A stretch of DNA of 64,000 bases from Sipunculus nudus. Its lineage: Eukaryota; Annelida; Sipuncula; Golfingiida; Sipunculidae. A program made the translations under genes and the position numbers. The notes under the pieces were generated by a model that saw nothing but the letters and a program-made list of their open reading frames with translations, did no database searches and was not told where the DNA came from. The stretch is taken from contig CM049320.1 in assembly GCA_026874595.1 (NCBI GenBank), positions 35,000,214 to 35,064,213 on the forward strand, given 5' to 3'. This document shows, piece after piece, positions 1-12,810 of the stretch (its first letter is position 1; each line of letters opens with the position of its first letter).

Positions 1-282
1 GAATATTGGCCCTTAAGAAAAGTACAAATTAATTTAATGTATCCTGTATTTAATGATCCAGTTTAAATGCTAAAATTGTTATTAATAACCTATTAAAGAT
101 AAATAATAAATTCTTAATTTCTTTATATCACAAAAAATGACGAAAAAGACCATGTTTTTATACGGCGTGATTTTACTTTCATTGTAAATATAGAAAAGAA
201 CCTTTGTTCATGCATGAACTCAACACCAAAGTTTTGATCATTTGATCCTTTGTATCCTTTGCAGTATTTCTTGATTTACCTT

Positions 283-434
283 TCCCTCTCTTTATCTTAC
301 GTTCTCTCTATCTTTCGTTCATTCTCTCTTTCTTTCATTCTTTCCTTCCTTCTTTATACTTCCTTCTTTTTTATCCCTTTTTCTGTTTCCCTCTATCTTT
401 TCCTTATTTCTCTCTCTCTGACTCTCTGTTTTTT

Positions 435-481
<47 letters not shown>

Positions 482-752
482 ACTCTTTCTTTCTCTTTTC
501 CTCTCCCTCTTCCTTCCTTCCCTTCTCTCTCCCTCTTTCTTTCCTTCTTTCTCTTTTCCTTTTACTTTTCTAGTGCCTTCCCTCCCTCTCTTTCTTTCTT
601 TCTTTCGTTCTCTATTTCTTCTTCTTTCACTTTTTTTTATATCCCTTTCTGTTTCTCTCTCCCTTTCCTCTCTCGCTCTCTTTTTTCTTTCCTTCTTCCT
701 TACTTTCCTTATCTTTCTTTCGTCCTCTCTTTCCTTTCTCCTTAAATTCCTG
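283..752. repeat. ~470 bp polypyrimidine tract, copy A
   Basis: Almost pure C/T on the plus strand: TTTC, TTCC and (CT)n mixtures, with a long (CT)n core at about 440-474. Leu/Ser/Phe-rich plus frames and Arg/Glu/Lys-rich minus frames are translations of the repeat. Confidence 0.9.
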
Positions 753-2715
753 ACGTGTTTCAAGGTTCAGTGACCAAACTATTATTTAACATAACTAACA
801 GGGCCTTTTTGACTTGAATCCCATCAAAGCCAATTAACGGGACATAAAGGATTACAAACACACTTCAGAGACATTATAGCTTTAACATTGATCCTTTGTA
901 TATTCGGAGCCAAAGCCTGAGTAGATTTTGTGTCTTAGGGCCTTATGTGAGTAGATCACATTTGACTTATTTTTAGTAATTTTTTGTGAAGCCACAACAA
1001 CTATATAAACCCTGGCGTTCCCATGCCTAATCCTCACCCTCATGTTTGATAGTGTAACCTCAACTGATTTCCACTGGCACCATGACTGTGCTAGTTGCTA
1101 GCCACTCACTCATGAAATGCTCTACAAACAATTTCCACCCAATGACTAAAAGAAATACTGAAAAAAATATGTGATGATGATAATGGTAGCCACTCATATC
1201 TTAATTGTTATGTGCGTCTGAAAATAGTATGGAACTATCCGTTCACGTGGTAAGGGTGTTAGACCTATCCAACAGTTACTGTACATATAAGGCTTCAAAA
1301 AGATACTAGTAATACTTACAAAATAACCAAAATTTAAGATCAGCAAAATCATAAAATTGATTGTGAATTCTATTCTCAGCCTGCCGATTAATAGAAACTT
1401 ACTTGCGATAAGAAGCATATGGTAGAAGATACGATGAAATATTCTATAGACACTTGGCAGATGAAAACCCCGATGAAACCGCCCCCCCCCCGTGCCCAAG
1501 CACAGAATATACCGTTAAAACTGATAGTGACCCTTGTTCCCATGAAACGGCTACCACCAAGCTTAATCACTGTTCATCTAGTAATACTAAACCTACAAAT
1601 TCTACTGATTCTCAGAAACAGCTTTATCACTGATTGATGTCTAGGAATGGGGGCTCCAAGAAAATCACTAAACAAAAAGCATGAAATAAAAATAAAAGAT
1701 TTTGAGACGGAGAGGACGTCCAAAGGGGACAAGGAAACCTTTTACAGTTTTTGGAGGTAAAAAAGTACATGTTCGAAAAGTATAGAAGAGAATAAACGTT
1801 ATAGTGAGCAATCTGAGAGTAAAGTAAATCTGGTTTAAAAACTGCCAGGAACAGACGATACTACTAGAGATCCGCCCAAAAAAGTAAACTTAATAAAAAA
1901 TAAGGGTTCAAAATATTTTACCCATACGTGAACAACGTAAAAAACATTGACTCCTGGATAATGGTTATCAGATATTCATTTTTGATGCTGCATTATTAAT
2001 TGTTAAAAAAATAAATTCCATATAAGTGGTCTACAGAGCCCCCTTTTGGCACAGTCAAGGGCCTTCATTCCGTTATAAATAATATGATACAAATGTGCAT
2101 CGTGGTATTTTCAGTTACTAGTTGATTATTATAATTAATAAAAAAACACATACACACAAAAGGTATACACATAACCATATTTCTATCTTTCCTTCCTTCT
2201 CTCCTTCCTTCTCTCTTTCATGATATTAGCATATCAGCTTATAGAGAGCAACAAATGTAGAGGAACACTTTAATAATAAATATATATCTTTCACAAATTC
2301 AAATTTCATATCCTTATAATTATCATATATTGGTTTCATACGGCTCCTTAGGGCTTTCCTGATTTAATAAGGTGTGGTTCTTAGTCGTCTCAGAGCGCCC
2401 TCAGGTGTACCCAATAATCACTGTTTCATGGGATGTGGCTAGATCTCGCGCATTCGTAATCACTTCCGGTGTGCAGGCCTTTTAATTGTGTTCCCAGGAG
2501 TAAGTTTAAATGAAATAACGATAATAATAAAAACAAAGAAAACTAGTTGGCAATGGGATAGACACTCAACTGAATTTGACAGTAAAGGTCAGTGTAAGCT
2601 ATATCAGATATCCATGAAAAAGAATACATAAACCTGTTTGCATGTAAAATCTCAAGATATCCGCATGTAGAGACTATACGTCTATAGAAGCATTGATTAA
2701 GGTAGTTGAATCATT

Positions 2716-2976
2716 ATGACTTATGGCCTGGCAGGTATAGCGAAACCTTTCCTCGGTTTGCAGGGCTTTCACAAAATGGGGAATAAGCGTCAGAGACGCA
2801 CGTGGTTCCGGTCTTGGATGCGCGGCTATCAATCCCCAAGCGTCCCACCGGACGCGCATTTTCAGGCTGTGCTACTTCGAGATCAAAACGGGCTTCGTTC
2901 AGATGCTAACCAGCTATCAATACCCGAGCCGGTCGTGTGTAGACACAGCGCCCGGCCCACTTTGACAAACTCATAA
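2716..2976 (+). other. Shared short ORF block (copy A), status unknown
   Basis: An 86-codon plus frame starts MTYGLAGIAK. A 61-codon minus frame overlaps it. The first ~150 bp are nearly identical to 12237-12385, stronger conservation than the surroundings. The frames differ at their ends between copies and I recognise no domain. It could be part of a mobile element. Confidence 0.2.
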
Positions 2977-3046
2977 GACCTAATTAATGACACGACCCCT
3001 ACTAAAACAACTCACGAAAGGCTGTGTATTTGATTAACCACATCTT

Positions 3047-3868
3047 GGTCGTCCGGATCATCTCAAACACATATCCGGGTAAGCCATATTACTCTGCCGA
3101 AGTTGCATATAACAACTACCCATGTATATCAGTTGACAAATAACGAAATCTCATACATAAATTAGAATTTACATTAAAAATTGGCATACCAATCCTAATA
3201 ATATTAGCTAGTGGTCATAACACATAGTTTCAGTATTATGAGGTTAAGTGCAATACAGTGGACTGATAATTTTACATACATACATACATATATTATGAGA
3301 TTCTTATTAAGCATTATACGGATAGGATTACCGTATTCGATGACATGTTTTGTTCTGTAAACCCGTATATGTCGATTCTGAAGACCCTTATTTGCATTAC
3401 GAGTACACTGATTAGCACGTATCAGTGATTTTACACATTCAGACATAAGATATGAACGATAGTCTTATATAGTATCTATTAGTATCTCATATAATTAATA
3501 TAAAATGGAAATTGTAATGACCAGCCTCCTTCGTCTAATAAGAACAGAAGACTGTAAGTTCGAAAGTCAGCCGAGGAGCTTTGGATTTTTTCATGGTCGG
3601 CCCTACGCACAGTTCGCTCTTGTTTGTATATTTATGTAAAACGTTTGCTTGTCTATGTGAAGACAAACAGACAGAGCGAGAGCGAAAAATAGATATACCC
3701 TTTCTTTAAAATAATTTTAAACTGTTAAACCTTACATGTTTTACATGGATCGTACAAAAAAACTTAACCTAGTTCGAGACACTTCCATGGCACAACTGTG
3801 CTTTCTGTAGTCTGTTACCGGAGGACGAAGAAAACCACAGACTTTTAACAAGCCAACTAATTGCTTAT
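3047..3868. repeat. Copy-A-specific block containing an old fragment of repeat U
   Basis: In copy B the flanks join directly (cacatcttgg-ataggtgt near 12570). Within the block, 3375-3450 resembles 49815-49985 (TTGCATTACGAGTACAC, then ACATAAGATATGAAC), so it carries a piece of the U repeat. No terminal inverted repeats or target-site duplication were seen. Confidence 0.5.
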
Positions 3869-4110
3869 AGATAGGTGTGCTATAATATGACAATATGATG
3901 ACAATGATGTTTTCATTTTTTTTTCAGAAAATCAGGAATTGAAATGCTCATCATTTCTCGAGCTTATGAGCATGGGCCTTGTTAACCAAGAAAAGCGAGG
4001 CTTACGATCCAAAATAATACCGACAGAGCGCCCCCTGTTCCCGAAATAAGGACAACAACTCAAAATTTTCAACCCTCTCTTTTACATGGCCATGTCCCAG
4101 ATGAGTACTA

Positions 4111-5345
4111 ACGTAATTATTCCTATACCAAAAGACCAAAAAGGTGACCTAACCTTATATTGAAGAGTTGTTTAAGTACACTACTTGATAGTGTTATTAT
4201 TCAGAAAATAGTAGATAAACTTGGCACTTCTCCACATCAATGTGCTCTTAAGAAAGGGCATTCGATAACATATGCACAGTAGTCCTGAAGGAGATTATTA
4301 CATATTACATATGGAACGGATCATCAGTATACAATTATTTTGTTGATGCGTCACCCGCATCCGACAGAATTAATATTCCTTAGCTGTTCCATTTACTCGT
4401 GAAACGCAATGTTTCACCTACTGTCGTTAGAGTTCTAGCATAAATATACCAGTGACCGGTTATTAAGACAAAATGGAATGATGTTGAATCCGAACAGTTT
4501 GGCGCTAATAACCGCTAGGGGGTGTATTATCCCCCGTCTGTTTAATATTTATATTGACGAGCATTTAAAACGTCTTACAAATAAGGGTAGAGGGTGTTAT
4601 ATTGGAAATTACTTTGCTGGTGCCGTTGGCTTCGCGGACAATCTTACGCTCTTATTTCAGGCGCGGAGTTGGCTTCAAAAGATCGTTGAAGAATGTGAAC
4701 GTTTTTCTGAAGAATTTGAATTTTTTTTTTTTAACTCAAAGAAAACAAAATGTGTTATTTTTAACAGGGAGTTTCCAGCTAGACCAGCTAAGATTATTTT
4801 AAAGGGTGTTTCTCTAGAATGGCATGACCCTCTACAGTACTTGGGGGAATACAGGAACGTGTCAGATAACAATGACGTCTTCGGTAAAAGTGTTTAATTT
4901 ATTGCAAGCTTCAACGCCTTAATGGCGAATTTCGGATGTCTTTCTAGCAAAGCTAAAAACAGGCCAAGCCATTTCATTCTTACTGTTGTTCCTTCTACGG
5001 TTGCCAAGCCTGGGTGATAAAGCATAAGTCAATTGAGCGATTGAGTACATCATAAAATAAGGCTTTGCTTCACCTATGGCAGTTACCATATAACTCGCAC
5101 AAGAATATTTTACATGTATAAGCGGGCTCTCCGGCTCTGATAGATTAATTCAGCTCACGTTTTGTAAACTTATTCCTGGCCATACAGAATGTTGCAAATG
5201 ACTCTGTCAATTTTCTAATAAAAAAATGCTCATTATACAGAAAATGGTGTTCTAGGAGGCAATTTACGTTATCTGGAAAATAAGATGTGCGATCATGGTG
5301 TAAGAAATATTAAAGTCCCTATGAGACATCAGATAATGGCAACTA
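4111..5345 (+). pseudogene. Degenerate non-LTR retrotransposon reverse transcriptase (copy A)
   Basis: Pieces in several frames read as a CR1/L2-type reverse transcriptase: VIIPIPKD near 4111, a KKGHS stretch near 4255, LVKRN..VVRVLA near 4400, GCIIPRLFNIYID at 4517-4560, GFADNLTLL at 4628-4654 in the YADD position, a FNSKKTKC motif, SYCCSFYGCQ.W near 4977-5015, and LPYNSH near 5090. The catalytic YADD-type box reads FADN, and frameshifts and stops are frequent, so it is inactive. Boundaries are approximate and the clade assignment is from memory. The sequence just upstream (about 3890-4110) is shared with copy B but not assigned. Confidence 0.78.
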
Positions 5346-5947
5346 TATCCATAAATACATTTGACCTACGATGAGGTTGAAATGCTTATTGACTTATAAT
5401 CTACTGACTTTGTAATTAGTATAGACTGACTTTTTTCCCCTTCCTTCTGTAAATTCCATTAATTTCATATTTCCATTAATTTTATATTATACTGTAATTT
5501 ATCGAACGATATAATATATATATATATAACAAACAGAGAAATATGCCTGTCCAAGATTTTCGTACTTCTCATTACACCAAACCATAAAAAGAAGCATATA
5601 TTTTCATTATTCAAAAATAATTTTGATCAATTTTATACTATTATCTTATACTATTCATCATGTATCGTTTATTTACATATTCAAATGCAAGGACTGACTG
5701 TTTTAGCAATTCAATAGATCAACCGACACATGCAAGGTCATAAGAGTTTGCAAAATGGAATCCATAATTGAAATATTATTGAGGAAAATATAAAATGTTT
5801 GACACAATTATCTTGAAAAAAAAATATATGCGAACTATCCCTAAAACATGAGGGTTACATATCCCCCTGCCGTCGTAAACAAGGTCCATGCGATAGAAAG
5901 GGCACGGTAGCCACCAGCACGACAATAATATAAGGAAAGGCTGTTCA

Positions 5948-6130
5948 ATGGCCCTGAGCAAGCATCTTCGATTGAATGTGCTATCCAAATTAAACGATCA
6001 TCTCCGCTGGATTCAGCTACTTACAGAGCGGAGGGGAAGCTCGAAGGAGGCGCTGGTATTTTACCCAGCCGATGCTTGTTTCCGGGGGGATACGCATTAC
6101 GCAAATATAATATCTAAGTACTCCTACAGG
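5948..6130 (+). other. Exon-like ORF followed by GTAAGT (copy A)
   Basis: A 61-codon frame begins MALSKHLRLN. A perfect donor-like CAG|gtaagt overlaps its end at about 6130. The same layout is in copy B. Most base differences between the copies change amino acids, so there is no sign of coding constraint. Confidence 0.2.
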
Positions 6131-7329
6131 TAAGTCATTTATTAATTAAAAAACATATTTTATGTTACAGAGGACTCACATATACATACAAGGCTATGGG
6201 CGTGTTCTTAATGTCCAGCCCTCGAACAGTAAGCTCTGGTCCCTGAGGCTCAGGCTTGATCACGCAAGCGGCCAGCCCTTCTTCTGACCGATGATGCTGA
6301 TCTCCGACCGGTGCCCTCTTGGCCCATGACCTCTTACACAATAATGGGTAATTAATACCCGTTAGTTAAGGCCGCATAAGCATACAACCACCCTATATTG
6401 ATACGTATGTTGTCTCTCCTACTCATTGATATACCTTATTTGTGAGCAGGACCCCTTCAGATATAGATCACCCATTCGGGCCCGTTATATAATTTGTGTA
6501 CATTTATGCCATGATACCTTACGTCATTGCATTGTCTAGTTATTAAGTGGTTAGGTTAGATCCAGGTTATTACGTTTTAAATTCAATTCAACAACAAGTT
6601 AAACATAACCTGTAATTACTTCACATATAGCCTCAGTGTCAAGGGTTATGAGAACTACCTAGGTATTATTTATTGTTCAACGTGTAAGCTTTTTTTAGTT
6701 ACATTCATTTTAGGTGTCAGCGAGAAACACAATTATACTCTGACTAGGCCAGATACTGGTGTCCGTGCCAGCTTAACAGCCACAGTTTCGTTCAGGTTCT
6801 CGTTTATGGCGGTATTAGTAGAGTAACGGTTTAGCACCCAGACGCTACTTTTATGCCTCAAACAATATATCAACTACCTTTCAGGTCTGGCCTATTCTTC
6901 TGTGCAACTTGGTTTATCCAAAGAGTAGCGGACATCGGGAGCAGTCATTAAATGCCCAAGGGCTTATTTATATATACATCAGAGGTTGTTTTTTTTTAAA
7001 TGACATAGAATGCAAGATCATTCATTCTTATATGAACAAAAATCGAATGTATATTGTTACGGCTGGAGATTATATAGGCTTATTGTCTTTTCTGTGTACT
7101 TATCCTGTTGTTTGTTAGTCAGTCAATCTATTTCCTCAGACATGCCTGAAGGCAAAGTTGTTCAAAATGTTCCGCATGACCATGTAAATAAATATTTTTC
7201 TAAGCGGTCATGGCGACCGGGGGCGTTGCAGCGCGAAAAGAGCCTAGTTTTTCTACCTCGGTCACTTTTCATGCTAGACAGGGCCTCGTTATCTATAGAG
7301 CGTGACATAACGAAAATGCATATCGCATA

Positions 7330-7690
7330 TTGTAACATATGACCAGCTTGACAAGATAACATTGTAAGTCTCGCCAAATCTCGCATTATACTTTGTCAAA
7401 TGCGAAAAAAAGAGATTTCAAATAAATGCTTATAACTAGGCGACTTTTCAAGTTACGCAGGTCTTGTTTTCGTCATATCGTAACATATGATTAGGTTGAC
7501 AAGATAACAACTGCAAGTCTTGCCAAATTTCGCACTATATCTCATCAAACGAGAGAAAACGAAATTTCACATAAATGCTTATAACTCGGCGACGTTTAAA
7601 GCGGGACAGGTCTAGTTTTAAGCATTGCGTAACATTTGGACAGCTTGACATGATGAAACTGCAAGACTGGACAATCCCCGCACTTCTTTA
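7330..7690. repeat. ~149 bp tandem satellite, copy A (about 2.5 units)
   Basis: Units start near TTGACAAGAT at 7348, 7496 and 7645 (spacing 148-149). Each contains a TCTC..AAACGAGA core followed by ATAAATGCTTATAACTCGGCGAC. Confidence 0.85.
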
Positions 7691-8065
7691 ACATGATGTT
7701 GTAACTTAACAAAGTTGTCAATCCCTCTTTGTATTTGCTTAATGTCTGACCACATGAATACAACCTTGGCTCGCTCGGGTTACTTAACGATAGGCAACAT
7801 GTACGCCACCCAAGGAGTGACTTGTTACCATTTATTTTTTAGTTCACATGTAGTTCTTTGTGTTAATCCTTCAATGGTAAAATGTTAAGATTACCAGCTG
7901 TTGACCACGATATTGATGCTATAGGATGGGTGCCCGATGCAGTACAATTTCTCCTTTGACATGTCAAGACTCAAATAGACTTATAGTCTAATATAAATGC
8001 CAAATGAGTCATGTATTCACTGCCATGGTGTTCATGGTTATTAATTAAATATATTTTTTTTTCAG

Positions 8066-8328
8066 AAATGACTGAAATTTGAAATTCGTTATATGGTGGG
8101 CTTTGGCGGTTACGGATCAAAGGAAAACTAGTCACCGGAAGCGACAGTACGTCAGAAAATGTGTCATCGATAACTAAGTGCGCCCTTGTGTGTCTGTTCC
8201 GGCCGGGGTGCCTTGGTTTTACATACATGACTAAAAGTCACACATGTTTGAAGCACTCTAAAATATTCCCGTTGTCTGGAAATGCTTTTACAGGAGTAAC
8301 TGATGCCGTATATTACGAGTATGCCTGA
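8066..8328 (+). pseudogene. Orphan PAN/apple exon with premature stop
   Basis: The exon follows an intact-looking acceptor (ttttttttcag). Most codons match exon 6 of the gene at 31978-44231, including WRLRIKGKL, the C-x3-C-x5-C core and YYEY near the end. The fifth codon after the splice-completing one is TGA where the working gene has GGG, and a 2-nt deletion near the end gives an early TGA at 8326-8328. No sushi or module exon precedes it in 1-8065. It is most likely a dead fragment of a duplicated gene, though a polymorphic stop or consensus error cannot be excluded. Confidence 0.8.
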
Positions 8329-9434
8329 CGTATCATAATACTGGACTTCGGATACCACTGTATACCTGTACTTGGAGACGAAAAAGCTAATCACAAAATA
8401 CTGGAGCATAATTATCGTTAAGTCAAGTTTTATGTAAAAGGGCCTGAGAATAATTGTGAATCAAAACTAATTGAAGCATTTGATAAACTGGTCTCCTCCA
8501 AATGCTCACTACATGAGTGCCTGCTGCTAAAGAATGAATGAGTCTGATTGGTTAGACGTATTGATTTATCTGATTTATCCAAGCTATTGCGCCTCTTTGT
8601 ATATATTACTTGTGGTCTGCACATAGGTCGTTATCCGATTTGGGCCATTGTGCTTACAAGTCACCGGGTTGTTCCTGAAACAACGTGACATGGCATCTGC
8701 TGCTGTCTGCTGGAGTTATCATTCATGCATGGATTCCATGTGCATGTCAAACGGAGTTTCAGTTTTTTTTTCAAGTTTCCTAATAACAGACCCACCGGTG
8801 GTGGCGAACGCTCAGAAACAGTAATTGTACATAGTCGGACATAAAGAATTTGGAAGATATTTCGTTGATACGACTCACAAGTTTAACATCGTCATAGTGC
8901 ATTTTCGATACACGTACTTTCAAACACACACACATATATATAAAAGGGAAGAGAAAATAAAAAAGGACAGATGTTAGTCAGTATTATAAGGACTGAGAAC
9001 CAGAGTTCAAATACAATTTACAAAATATTAAAAAAGCAAATGAGTACTTTCGTGTATTTATATCTTTTTAATTGCGAAGTGTTTCATGCACCACCGTAAG
9101 TGCAATAAAATCTGGATGTAGTTTTGGATGAGGCCTGTGAACTAAAGTGAACTAAGATCGGGAAGTCAGAAATCGGATGTCAGTCTCGGATGCTTCGTTA
9201 TATTCTGATATTATATTTAATATATTCAGTAAATACACAATTATATTATATTATATTATATTATGTTATATTTTTGGATCAACGTTATTGTATATAACAT
9301 TGATGAATATAATCACCCAGGAATTTGACTCCTATATCAAATAAATTTACACAAAATATTACTTTTTTATTACAGCTTACATATAGTATACGATGATAAT
9401 AGAATGTATACATTTTCCCTGTACAGGCAACGGA
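8329..9434. other. Gene-free stretch between the orphan PAN exon and copy B
   Basis: Similarity to the 3' flank of exon 6 continues to about 8800, interrupted at about 8441-8640. After that the sequence is AT-rich with an (ATATT)n run near 9237-9271. No gene is seen. Confidence 0.6.
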
Positions 9435-9726
9435 GAATATTGGCCCTTAAGGAAAGTACAAATTAATTTTATGTATAAATAATAATTTACTGAAAATTGA
9501 TTCAGTTTAAATGCTTAAATTTTATTATTAATAACTTAATAAAATTAATAATAAATTCTTAATTTCTTTATATCACAAAGAATGACGAAAAAGACCATGT
9601 GTTTATACGGCATGATTTTACTTTCATTGTAAATAAAGAAAAGAACCTTTGTTCATGCATGAACTCAACACCAAAGTTTTGATCATTTGATCCTTTGTAT
9701 CTTGCAGTATTTCTTGATTTACATTT

Positions 9727-10231
9727 CACTCTGTTTATCTTACGTTCTCTCCATCTTTCGTCCATTCTCTCTTATTTACTGTTTCCTTCCTCCTTTATAT
9801 TCCTTAATTTTGTTTCTCTCTCTTTATCTCTTTATTTCTTTCCTATTTTCTCCCTCTCTTTCTTTCACTCTTTCCTTCCTTCTTTATTCTCCCTTTTTCT
9901 TTATCTCTTTTTTTCTGTTCCCCTCTCTCTTTCTCTCTTTCCCTTAAATCTCTCTCTTCACTCTTTCTTTCTCTTTTTCTTCCCTTTTCCTTTCCACCCT
10001 TCTCTCTCCCTCTTTCTTTTCTTCTTTCTCTTTTATTTTGTCTTTTCTTTCCTTCTCTCCTTCTCTTTCTTTCTATCTTTCGTTCTCTTTTTCTCCTTCT
10101 TTCTCTCTTTCTTTATATCCCTTTTTATTTTTCTCTCCCTTTCTCTTTCATTCTCTGTTTTCGTTCCCTCTCCCTTACTTCCCTTCTCTTTCTTTCGTTC
10201 TTTCTTTCTCTTTATTCTTCCTTCACTCCTT
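9727..10231. repeat. ~500 bp polypyrimidine tract, copy B
   Basis: Counterpart of 283-752 with the same near-exclusive C/T composition but rearranged sub-runs, including weaker (CT)n content. The 193-codon plus-strand frame across it is low complexity, not a gene. Confidence 0.9.
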
Positions 10232-10989
10232 AAATCATTACGTCAATCAAGGTCCAATGACAAAACTATTAATTAACAGTACCAACAGGGCCTTTGTGAC
10301 TTCAAACACATCAAAGGCAATAAACTGGACTTAAAGACATCAGACACACTCCAGACACATCATAGCTTTTACTTTGATCCTTGGTATATGCGGTACCAAA
10401 GCCTGAGCAGATTTTGGGTCTGAGGGCCTTATGTGAATTGATCATATTTGACTTATTTTGAGTATTTTTGTGCAGCCTCATTAACTCAATAAAACCTGGC
10501 GTTCCCGTGACTAACCCTCACACGTGTGTATGATAGTCATACGTGTATCTTCATTTGCTTTCCACTGCAGACCAAGTCTGTGCTAGTTGCTGGCCACTCA
10601 CTCATGAAACTGTCTACAAACAATTTCCACCAAATGACAAATAGAAAAACTGAAAAAAACATATGTGATGATGAAAATGGTAGCCACCCATATCTTAAGT
10701 GTTATGGACGTGTGCAAACATTATTGAACTGTCCGTTCACGTGGTAAGGGTGGTAGAACTACCCAACAGTACATGGCTAGTAACTGTCCAGCATTACTCT
10801 ATGTAAGGCTTCAAAAAGACAATACTTACAAATTAACCAAAATTTGAGATCAGTATTATCATAAAATTGATTGTGAATTCTATTCTCAGCATGCCGATTA
10901 AAAAACTTACTAGCGATAAGAAGCATATGGTAGAGGATATGATGAACTATTCTTTAGGCATTAGGCAGATGAAAAACCCGATGAAACAA

Positions 10990-11008
10990 CCCCCCCCCCC
11001 CCCCCCCC
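10990..11008. repeat. Homopolymer C run (19)
   Basis: Copy A has only about 10 C at 1482-1491. Similar runs are C at 54804-54816 and G at 52892-52907 (16) and 62245-62257 (13). Confidence 0.9.
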
Positions 11009-12236
11009 GGTGGCATAACCACGGAATATACCGTTAAATATGATAGTGACCCTTGTTCCCATGATACGGATACCATCAAGCTAAATCACTGTTCATCAAA
11101 TAATACTAAACTTACAAATTCCTCCGATTCTCAGAAACAGCTTTATAACTTATTGATGTCTAGGAATGGGGCTCCAAGAAAATCACTAAGCCAAAAACAT
11201 GAAATAAAAATAAGAGATTTTGAGACGGAGAGAAGGTCGAAAGGGGACAAGGAAACCCTTTACAGTTTTTGGAAATAAGAAAAGTGCATGTTCGATAAGT
11301 TTTGAAGAGAATAAACGTTATAGTGAGCAATCTGAGAGTCAAGTAGATCAAGTTCAAAAACCGCCACGAACAGACGATACTACTGGAGATTCGCCCCAAA
11401 AAGTGAACCTAATTAAAAGGATAAGGGTTCAATATATTATTACCATACGTGAACAACGGAAACATATTGACTCCTGGTTTTTGGTTATCAGATAAGCATT
11501 TGGATGCTGCACTAATAATTGTTAAAAAAAAAAATTCCATATAAGTGGTCTACAGAGCCCCCTTTTGGCACAGTCAAGGGCCTTTATTCCGTTATGAATA
11601 ATATGATACAAATGTACATCATGGTATTTTCAGTTACTGATTGATTATTATAATTAATATAAAAAACACAAAAAAAGTATACACATAACCATATTTCTAC
11701 CTTTTCTTCCTTCTCACCTTCCTTCTCTCTTTTAATATTAGCATATCAGCTTTTAAAGAGCAACAAATGTAGAGCAAGACTTTAATAATAAATATATATC
11801 TTTCACAAGTTTAAATTTCATATCCCTATAATTATCATGTATTGGTTTCATTCGGCTCCTTAGGGCTCACATGATTTAATAAGGTGTGGTTCTTAGTCGT
11901 CTTAGAGCGCCCTCTGGTGTACCCAATAATCACTATTTCATGGGGTGTGGCTAGATCTCGCGCATTCGCTATCACTTCCGGTGTGTCACAAAGACAGGCC
12001 CTTTAATTGTGTTCCCAGGGGTAAGTTTAAATCAAATAACGATAATAATAAAAACAATGAAAACTAGTTGGCAATAGGCCATGACACTTAACTGAATTTG
12101 ACAGTAAAGGTCACTGTACGCTATTTAAGTTATCCATGAAAAAAATACATTAACCTGTTTGCATGTAAAAGATCAAGGTCTCCTCATGTAGAGACTATAC
12201 GTCTATAGAAGCATTGATTAAGGTAGTTGAATCATT

Positions 12237-12464
12237 ATGACTTATGGCCTGGCAGGTATAGCGAAACCTTTCCTCGGTTTGCAGGGCTTTCACAAAATGG
12301 GGAATAAGCGTCAGAGACGCACGTGGTTCCGGTCTTGGATGCGCGGTTATCAACCCCCAAGAGTCCCACCGGACGTGCACTTTCAGGCTGTGCTATTTCG
12401 AGATCATAACGGGCTTCGTCACAGATGCAGACCAGCTATCAATACCCGGGCCGGTCGTGTGTAG
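12237..12464 (+). other. Shared short ORF block (copy B), status unknown
   Basis: Counterpart of 2716-2976. The frame begins identically and ends differently (75 codons), which argues against a maintained protein. No domain is recognised. Confidence 0.2.
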
Positions 12465-12810
12465 ACACAGCGCCCGGCCCACTTGGACAAACTCATAAGA
12501 CCTAATTATTGGCCCGACCCCTAATAAATTAATTCACGAACGGCTGCGTACTGATTGACCACATCTTGGATAGGTGTGGTATAATTTAACAAAATGGCGA
12601 CAATGATGTTTTCATTTTTCTATTCAGAAAATCAGAAAGTGAAATACTCATCATTTCTCGAGCTTATGAGCATGGACCTTGTTTTCCAAGAAAAGCGAGG
12701 CTTACGATCCAAAAGAATACAGACGGAGCACCCCTGTTCCCGAAATAAGGACAACCACTTAATTTTTCAACCCTCTCTTATTACATGGCCATGTCCCAGA
12801 ACAGTACTTG

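Larger units (their letters stand above)
1..7690. repeat. Segmental duplication, copy A
   Basis: Runs in parallel with 9435-17450, starting with the same gaatattggccctta sequence. Divergence is clearly visible by eye, with many substitutions and indels. It contains a pyrimidine tract, RT remains, a shared block at 2716-2980, and a satellite at its right end. It has an extra ~820 bp at about 3047-3868. No intact gene is seen. Confidence 0.85.

Noticed and set aside
250-773. Overlapping plus and minus ORFs rich in Ser/Leu/Phe or Arg/Glu/Lys
   Set aside because: Translations of a polypyrimidine tract, with no codon structure or domain.
9687-10334. 193-codon plus-strand frame
   Set aside because: Same low-complexity pyrimidine tract in copy B; length comes from lack of purine-containing stop codons.
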